NCBI GenBank assembly: GCA_934316925.1
Contig: CAKREC010000048.1
Coordinates: forward strand, 1-14,780
Source of the DNA: an uncultured Eubacterium sp.
GTDB taxonomy: Bacteria > Bacillota > Clostridia > Lachnospirales > Lachnospiraceae
Direction of reading: 5' to 3'
Length of the DNA stretch: 14,780 bases
A program made the position numbers and the translations under genes. How positions within the stretch are numbered: position 1 is the first letter of the stretch; each line of letters begins with the position of its first letter. Positions 14,107-14,780 of the stretch are shown in pieces. Under the pieces are notes generated by a model. It made no database searches, had not been told where the DNA came from, and saw only the letters and a list, made by a program, of their open reading frames with translations.

Positions 14107-14780
14107 TTATCGTCACCTCCTGCTATCGCTTTCATGATAGACTCCTGATTCAGGTCATCGCCCTCAATCTCGCCTACTTTTTTGCCGTCGCGCAAAACTG
14201 CCATACGACTGCAAGTACGAAGCATTTCCTCTACCTCGGATGAAATAAATGTAACTGCTTTGCCCAGATCCGCCTGATCTAATACCAGTTTTTGTATTTC
14301 TGTTTTCGTACCAATATCAATACCTCTTGTTGGTTCATCCAAAATCAGATACTCAGGATCTGTCAACAGCCAGCGTCCAATGATCACTTTCTGCTGATTA
14401 CCACCGGACAGGCTCTTGATCGGTGTTTCTCTGCTGGCAGTCTTGATCTGGAGAATATCAATATATTTATCCGTAAACTCTTCCATTTGCTTGCGGCTGA
14501 GCAATTTAAACATACCTCTCTTTGCCTGTAACGCAATGATAATATTCTCTCTTACCGAAAGATCTGCAAAGATACCTTCTTTTTTACGATCCTCCGGAAG
14601 ATATGCCATACCAGCTTTCATTGCGTCTAATGGGGTGTTGATCTTAACCACCTTACCATTTACTTTTAAGGTACCACTATCTGCTTTATCTGCTCCATAG
14701 ATCGCACGAACCAGTTCGGATCGTCCGGATCCAAGCAGGCCGGTCAAGCCAATTACTTCACCTTTATTAATCTTAATATC
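14103..14780 (-). CDS. Sugar ABC transporter ATP-binding protein, C-terminal half (cut by window edge)
   Basis: The frame is open from the window end, so the gene starts outside; 225 C-terminal residues are seen. They form the second nucleotide-binding domain of a duplicated RbsA/MglA/YtfR-type ATPase. Its Walker A is the degenerate GLLGSGRSEL, lacking the GKS/T lysine, which is normal for this half of the family. The signature is LSGGNQQKVIIGRWL and Walker B is YLILDEPTRGID. The switch region has ISSEVEEM instead of SH, again typical. The full protein should be about 500 residues, with the first domain upstream of the window. It energises sugar import through the two following permeases. A solute-binding protein gene would be expected nearby but is not in view. 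Confidence 0.93.
   Translation of the reverse strand, partial: DIKINKGEVIGLTGLLGSGRSELVRAIYGADKADSGTLKVNGKVVKINTPLDAMKAGMAYLPEDRKKEGIFADLSVRENIIIALQAKRGMFKLLSRKQMEEFTDKYIDILQIKTASRETPIKSLSGGNQQKVIIGRWLLTDPEYLILDEPTRGIDIGTKTEIQKLVLDQADLGKAVTFISSEVEEMLRTCSRMAVLRDGKKVGEIEGDDLNQESIMKAIAGGDDK

Noticed and set aside
14103..14780. Degenerate Walker A in the ABC ATPase as a sign of a broken gene.
   Set aside because: The missing GKS/T lysine is a normal trait of the second nucleotide-binding domain in RbsA/MglA-type duplicated ATPases.
1..14780. CRISPR arrays, tRNA or rRNA genes, insertion sequences or attachment sites.
   Set aside because: No regularly spaced direct repeats, cloverleaf-like segments, transposase-like frames or terminal repeats were seen.

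Overview
The window looks like chromosomal DNA of an anaerobic Firmicute, most likely a Lachnospiraceae-type Clostridium. The signs are low to moderate GC, strong AGGAGG-type ribosome binding sites, sigma-A promoters with TATAAT boxes, ScpAB-type condensin subunits and Firmicute-like protein sequences. This assignment is inference from sequence style, not a search. Every supported gene is on the minus strand, so the biological reading order runs from high to low coordinates. Coding is dense, and no stretch over 300 bases lacks a gene.

Right end (14780 to 11942): the 3' part of a sugar ABC transporter operon. It holds the C-terminal half of a duplicated ATPase and two different RbsC-family permeases resembling the YtfT/YjfF (FruF/FruG) pair. 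The three reading frames overlap by 1 to 4 bases. A strong intrinsic terminator follows at 11872-11916.

Middle (11834 to 9574): a consensus promoter drives a membrane-anchored metallophosphoesterase, then scpA and scpB (chromosome condensation and segregation). The scpB start is a GTG overlapping the scpA stop.

Left part (9554 to 1): a nitrogen/glutamine operon with its own sigma-A promoter and a structured leader. The order is gltB, gltD, a glutamine synthetase homologue, an ANTAR-domain regulator, carA, carB (the last cut by the window edge). GltBD makes glutamate from glutamine and 2-oxoglutarate. CarAB uses glutamine to make carbamoyl phosphate. Both are glutamine consumers.

The most notable observation is the glutamine synthetase homologue at 1952-3256. 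It is a full-length intact frame with a clearly GlnA-like fold sequence. However, the positions of four of the six canonical metal ligands, the catalytic flap glutamate and both classical family signatures are substituted (E to A, E to Q, H to F, E to I, E to N). It is therefore predicted to be a pseudoenzyme. The next gene is an ANTAR regulator whose receiver domain has also lost its phosphoacceptor aspartate and conserved lysine. A dead glutamine synthetase beside a non-phosphorylatable RNA-binding antiterminator, inside an operon of glutamine-consuming enzymes, suggests an undescribed glutamine or nitrogen sensing pair. The substitutions are seen in the sequence; the sensing role is inference.
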